Positions 7,663 through 7,860 of a DNA stretch of 7,860 nucleotides are shown here, one piece after another (the stretch's first letter is position 1; every line of letters starts with the position of its first letter). Source of the DNA: Pseudomonadota bacterium (GTDB taxonomy: Bacteria; Pseudomonadota; Gammaproteobacteria; Xanthomonadales; Rhodanobacteraceae); assembly GCA_021798675.1 (NCBI GenBank), contig JAJZGE010000065.1, positions 1 through 7,860 on the forward strand, given 5' to 3'. The translations under genes were made by a program, and so were the position numbers. Under the pieces are notes generated by a model that was not told the DNA's origin, made no database searches, and worked only from the letters and a program-made list of their open reading frames with translations.

Positions 7663-7704
7663 TCATCCGGTGGTCGGCGCGATCTCGGCGCGACCACCGG
7701 GTGA
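7663..7704 (+). terminator. Hairpin after the last gene, possible transcription terminator
   Basis: A 14-bp stem (7663-7676 with 7691-7704; the core CCGGTGGTCG/CGACCACCGG is perfect and one outer pair is G-T) closes a 14-base loop, starting 17 bases after the SGNH stop. No T-run follows on either strand, so it is not a textbook intrinsic terminator; it may act with Rho or protect the 3' end of the mRNA. A 9-bp direct repeat, TCGGCGCGA, occurs at 7674-7682 and 7685-7693, across the loop. Confidence 0.55.
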
Positions 7705-7729
7705 AGTGGTGGACTGGTGTGGTGGTGGT

Positions 7730-7739
7730 TGTCCGGACA
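7730..7739. repeat. 10-bp perfect palindrome TGTCCGGACA
   Basis: The symmetric site TGTCCGGACA lies in the intergenic region. With one bulged T (7730) the symmetry can be drawn further, as GGT(7727-7729)/ACC(7739-7741) flanking GTCCGGAC. It could be a dimeric repressor site for a downstream gene, but chance is a fair alternative at this GC content. Confidence 0.3.
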
Positions 7740-7752
7740 CCGCCGCGTTCCT

Positions 7753-7787
7753 GCCGCTGGCTCGCAAGAGGGCCCGGCACCAGCGGC
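7753..7787. repeat. Small inverted repeat with internal GCAA tetraloop hairpin
   Basis: GCCGCTGG (7753-7760) pairs with CCAGCGGC (7780-7787). Just inside it, CTC-GCAA-GAG (7761-7770) can form a 3-bp hairpin with a GNRA-class loop. The role is unknown; it might be an RNA secondary structure in the leader or trailer of a neighbouring gene. Confidence 0.3.
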
Positions 7788-7860
7788 CTCATCGACGGGG
7801 TCGCCTTGCTCCGCTTGCGGATTCCGACCGGGCGGTAGCCAGACAATCGGCTCCGGACGC

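Larger units (their letters stand above)
7705..7860. other. Apparent non-coding end region
   Basis: No reading frame here has a plausible start, ribosome site and protein-like composition; the long minus-strand frame that crosses it mirrors the SGNH gene. It probably separates this operon from the next gene. Hexamers resembling -35 boxes (TTGCTC at 7806, TTGCGG at 7815) have no well-spaced -10 partner, so I do not call a promoter. Confidence 0.5.

Noticed and set aside
6623..7846. 407-aa open frame on the minus strand crossing the SGNH gene and the tail
   Set aside because: Most of it is the mirror of the SGNH coding frame; the part in the intergenic tail shows no protein-like features.
7806..7847. 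Sigma-70-type promoter at the right edge
   Set aside because: The TTGCTC and TTGCGG hexamers have no -10-like hexamer at 16-18 bases; the nearest candidate, GACAAT, is 21 bases away from the second.

Overview
The window is a compact, high-GC (roughly two-thirds G+C by eye) stretch carrying four genes on the + strand that all encode secreted carbohydrate-active enzymes. The protein sequences and gene combination look like a gammaproteobacterium of the Xanthomonadaceae/Rhodanobacteraceae type (Xanthomonas, Dyella, Rhodanobacter, Luteibacter or relatives). That placement is inferred from overall protein character and GC, not from a marker gene.

Layout: bases 1-992 hold the 3' part of a GH35-type beta-galactosidase with a C-terminal DUF5597 domain; its start lies outside the window. 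Bases 1004-3529 encode a GH3 beta-glucosidase with an inserted PA14 domain. Bases 3526-6381 encode a GH31 alpha-xylosidase, also with an inserted PA14 domain. Bases 6419-7645 encode a two-domain SGNH/GDSL acyl hydrolase. Gaps are 11 bp, -4 bp (ATGA overlap) and 37 bp, so the four are very probably one operon. A 14-bp-stem hairpin follows the last gene at 7663-7704 and may end the transcript. The last 156 bases have no convincing gene but contain a 10-bp palindrome and a second small hairpin.

Together the genes fit the downstream half of a xyloglucan utilization locus, as described in Cellvibrio japonicus and Xanthomonas. The GH31 enzyme would remove the non-reducing-end alpha-xylosyl unit, the GH35 enzyme would remove galactose from the side chains, the GH3 enzyme would then remove the exposed backbone glucose, and the SGNH enzyme would remove O-acetyl groups that block the glycosidases. 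Each complete protein starts with a Sec-type signal peptide, so the work is probably periplasmic. The parts that would complete such a locus (endo-xyloglucanase, TonB-dependent transporter, fucosidase, regulator) are not in the window and may lie upstream. I see no mobile element, CRISPR array, tRNA or rRNA, and no clearly undescribed system; the least characterised element is the SGNH hydrolase.
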